Part shown: positions 61,024 through 64,000 of the stretch, piece by piece
Layout: each line of letters begins with the position of its first letter
Numbering within the stretch: position 1 is the first letter of the stretch
NCBI GenBank assembly: GCA_002633005.1
Contig: NMRA01000029.1
Span: 1,593,796 to 1,657,795, forward strand
DNA from: Phoronis australis
Lineage: Eukaryota; Phoronida; Phoronidae
Length of the DNA: 64,000 nucleotides
Direction of reading: 5' to 3'
The notes under the pieces: generated by a model
What the model saw: only the letters and a program-made list of their open reading frames with translations
The model's database searches: none
Told to the model about the DNA's origin: nothing
Made by a program: the position numbers and the translations under genes

Positions 61024-62350
61024 CTAATGTTTTGGTAAGTGAAACACGGACCGATATGGTTTTTGACGTTTCATCTTCCATCCAGCATTTCCGGCAGCAG
61101 GATTCTGTTCCTCGACCTGTTTATGCAGGTTGCAGTAACCTGTTATCATCTGCACTGCCAAGTGCAGATGATGCCTGTTAAGACTCAAAAGCGTGGTAGT
61201 AAGACTGAAAGTTACCCAGCTCACCACCTCTTTTGTTCTTATGCAATCAATTATGTAGTCCAAGATGTTTTTCATCGCTTAAATGACCAACAATGTGTGT
61301 CACTTCACAACATTGGTTTAGGGCTATCAGACAAGATAGCTACAGATACATTTTGGATTCCCTTTTCAAACAATTCTGCCACTTTAGAAATTGCAGAAGC
61401 CTCTGCTTGGAAAACAAAATGTTTACCGAGATAAAGAGATTTTTCAGCTGGTGATCTATCAGCCGGATATTCAATACGAAAACCCGCACCAACCAGTTTA
61501 TTTATTTTGAACCATCACTGTAAGCTGTCATAGAGCTTACATCAATGTTTCTTTGATATTCCACGGCATAATTTCTATTTCGAATAAGACATTCAAAGTT
61601 TCTTTCAAATGTCTTAGTTTTCATCGACTGATCAGTTGGCATGTACAACAGTGGAAGCTCATTCCTAGTATTGTTACACATGTCAACACGACTCTTTGTT
61701 TTCCCTGATGTACCCACTAGGTTAGAAGTCCAGAGTCCTGCCTGGTCGATACAAGAGCCCTCGGACTGCCTCGGCCATTATGAACTCATCAGTCGGTTCT
61801 AGGTCAATCGACAACTCCGTTGCAACAAGTGAGGTGCTAGGACGATCCAATGTTATCATAAGACAAGCTAAACGGTGTACCTTTTGAAGAAAATTCCTAC
61901 AGTTCTTAATTCGACTGACCCAAGACCCACATGCATAAGGTGCGATCGGTGCTATCATAGCAGTGTATATCTATTTCATGGTTTTGGGTTCACCCCCTGT
62001 TTTGAGCATGAACTGCTTACATTGCAACAATTGTGGCCTTCTTAGCTATATGGATTAAATGATATGTTTTCAATTGAGATTGCTGACAAGAACAACTCCT
62101 AACAGTTAGGCTTCCTGAAAACAGCTAGCTTCTTCCCATTCAATCATAGAAGAGGGTTCACGATACAGTTGCAAAAAGGGGGATAAGATAGCTCCTTGTG
62201 GGCATCCCCTCATCAATTTCATCGAGCGCTAATTCTCCAAAATCCACTCGGGCTCTAGATAACGGGGGTAACGACTTCGCCATGTAGTAATCTATATTTA
62301 TCTTAGGAACTAGTGCCCTATATCTCTGATCAATGTCACACATAAGTTAG
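61024..62350 (-). mobile_element. LINE fragment with RNase H (I/R1-like), decayed
   Basis: Minus-strand order: a degraded reverse transcriptase block near 62343-62158 (EIDEGMPTRSYLIPLF, usual form G-x-P-Q-G-x-x-L-S-P-L-L); the RT thumb IAPYACGSWVSRIKNCRNFL, then KVHRLACLMITLDRPSTSLV (61958-61722); an RNase H start AYSDGSK (about 61520) and AGFRIEYPADRSPAEKSLYL, FQAEASAISKVAELF, AILSDSPKP; and a tail with MITGYCNLHKQ to 61024. Stops and frameshifts make it inactive. It lies in the plexin 2 intron upstream of PSI1, in the same orientation as the gene. Confidence 0.8.
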
Positions 62351-62429
62351 CTTCAGTAGCAGTTGCTGATCGTATTAAAACGTTTTAGGTAAATTGACCC
62401 ATGACGATCAAACGGGAATATGAGCAAAA

Positions 62430-63420
62430 ATATTCGTGTACTTTACGACCTATTTTATTGCACTGGGATAAATGACAAACACGGGTTACCCTTATTAATT
62501 GATTGTGAGAAAACGTTTGATTGTTTAGCATGGGGTTTTATAGTCGAAACTCTTTCCATTTTTATAATTTTGTTATTTTACTAAACAAAACCGTGTGTTT
62601 TAGTTAATGGGCAAGTGTCACGCTAGTTTCATATCCGACGTGAACTTAGACAAGTTGGTCCGTTATCCCGCTATCTATTTATCATTTGTGTGGAGAGAAC
62701 GGCTGTCAGGATCAGACATGATAAGAAGCAATGAATTCATTATTTCTCAGTATGCGGATTATACGTCTATTACATTAGATTGATCGGAAGTTTCGTTGCG
62801 GTCTGCTTTGAATGTTTTGAAAACATTTGCCGATTTCTCTGGCCTCCAGAACAATATTGAAAAAGCAAAAGCTGTTTGGTTTGGTAGTAATGATAACAGT
62901 CAAGTAAAATTACTTCAAAAGAAAGCCTCTCATGGACAAAAAAATAATTTTACTTTTCTTAGAGTTGATTTGCAAGTCGACCTAAAGGACAAGGCTGGTC
63001 AAAATTATTTGCCAAAATTAAAAAAGACGCAGCTCCTTTTGAGACATTGGTCAAGACGAAACCTGGCGCTTTTGGAAGAGTTACTGTGATACATGTCTAG
63101 GTGTGACAAAAATTATCCTTTTGATATCCCCTGCCAATTCCGCGTCAATATATTTTGACTGAAGTGAAATGCATATTTTTCAAATTTATTTGGCAAGGAC
63201 GTTACAATAAAATTAAACCCACCGTGCCGTTCTTGGCTACTAGAAAGGAGGTCAATACCTTTAGTTTTGTAAGGCACGGACGTTGGACTTTAAACACCAA
63301 TAAAGTTTCAATAACTCGAAAACTTTATGTTGGAAAGAGAAATTTTGTAAACATATTGTAGCGCTAAACAAGGTCTAGCAAATTTACAAAAAGAACGTTA
63401 GAGCTACGATTTACGAAATC
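62430..63420 (+). mobile_element. LINE reverse transcriptase fragment (L1/Tx1-like), decayed
   Basis: Plus-strand blocks: GLPLLIDCEKTFDCLAWGFI (about 62485-62545, usual form D-F-x-K-A-F-D-x-x-x-W), VLVNGQVS...RREL RQVGPLSRYLFIICVE (about 62600-62695), NEFIISQYADYTSITL (about 62733-62780, usual YADD), FADFSGLQNNIEKAKAVWFG (62828-62890) and KCIFFKFIWQGRYNKIKPTV (63164-63225). The last block ('F-I-W-x-G-K-x-x-K-I-K') is typical of L1/Tx1. The YADD box is mutated and frames are broken. Oriented against the neighbouring LINE and the plexin gene. Confidence 0.8.
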
Positions 63421-64000
63421 ACTTACTAAAAGAACAACCATCGGAAAACCTCTGTAACTGGGGAACAATAAAGCGCAAAGTTTAGAAAGCAGCTGACGAG
63501 TCTACATACAAATCAAATTTTAGAAAACTCCCACAAAGGATGTGGAGTTTAAGTTTCTCAAAACGAAACTTTAAGAAGTGGCCATCACAACGGCAACTTT
63601 CTGTTAATTTTGCTGCGAAATATCGGGCTTCGAGCTCTTCACGAGATACATGTCGCACGCAAATTATACGCCAATCGGAGGAAAAATGCGCACTGTAGGT
63701 TGAGTAAAAAGACACGAAAACCCAACCTTGGCGCAAAGCTGTACACTATATATACACACAGTTGTACTTAGTTGTATTTTGACGATAGTCTTCCTACAGC
63801 TACCTGGCTGGATAACGAAAGAACAACAGATTTACAGATAATTGATTTCGTCAATTCATGAAAGCCTTCAGACGGAATGATAGATGGTGAAGTTAACAGA
63901 AAAGGGCGAATATGACGACGGAGGCCACGACACCATGCTTTGCATTGCACTTACGATTTATAAGACGGCATCGTTACCACCACTGTCAACAAGATCGATA
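63421..64000. other. Right edge, plexin 2 intron; no Sema exon found
   Basis: I searched the minus strand for a counterpart of plexin 1 exon 3 (last Sema strands) and did not find it here or in 60444-61020, so the Sema exons should lie beyond the edge. Confidence 0.5.

Noticed and set aside
1-64000. CRISPR arrays, operons, rRNA genes, riboswitches
   Set aside because: None seen; gene structure with GT-AG introns is eukaryotic, and tandem arrays here are microsatellites without spacers.

Overview
This window is eukaryotic, intron-rich, AT-rich and full of repeats. It most likely comes from a marine invertebrate animal: it carries plexin receptor genes with GT-AG introns and animal-type transposable elements (THAP, Penelope-like, several LINE types). 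I cannot name the species.

Two plexin genes lie head to tail on the minus strand and occupy most of the window. Plexin 1 starts at an ATG at 17981 and runs off the left edge. Six exons are visible (17981-16965, 16344-16138, 14952-14827, 8890-8790, 2909-2771, 1401-1257), coding for a signal peptide, a complete Sema domain, PSI1 and the start of the first IPT-like domain. Plexin 2 enters from the right without its Sema exons, which should lie beyond 64000. It ends at a stop at 24057-24059. I assembled 26 exons by hand between 60443 and 24057. Every junction keeps frame, giving 4065 nt and 1354 residues from PSI1 to the C terminus: three PSI and six IPT-type domains, one membrane helix, and the split cytoplasmic RasGAP-like domain with a Rho-binding region inside it. 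The three exons visible in both genes have the same order and phases. Two have identical lengths (101 and 139 nt) and the third differs by two codons. The genes therefore look like a tandem duplication.

Layout: 1-17981 plexin 1, with introns carrying a LINE (about 6150-7280) and two related TTAA-flanked THAP elements facing each other (9117-10729 and 11189-14429). 17982-24056 is intergenic, with a tRNA-derived SINE-like unit and a probable LINE tail. 24057-60443 is plexin 2, whose introns carry a third THAP element (35841-37324), a LINE remnant (about 40690-42010), a 1.4-kb TATG array, a Penelope-like fragment with inverted arms around an assembly gap (44422-44604), a cluster of palindromic CGTAAAATGTAAC motifs, a MADF-domain fragment and copies of at least three dispersed repeat families. 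60444-64000 is the intron upstream of PSI1 and carries two opposed LINE fragments.

Plexins are single-pass semaphorin receptors. Semaphorin binding at the Sema domain activates the intracellular GAP domain toward Rap/Ras GTPases and reshapes the cytoskeleton. No non-mobile protein gene other than the two plexins was found.
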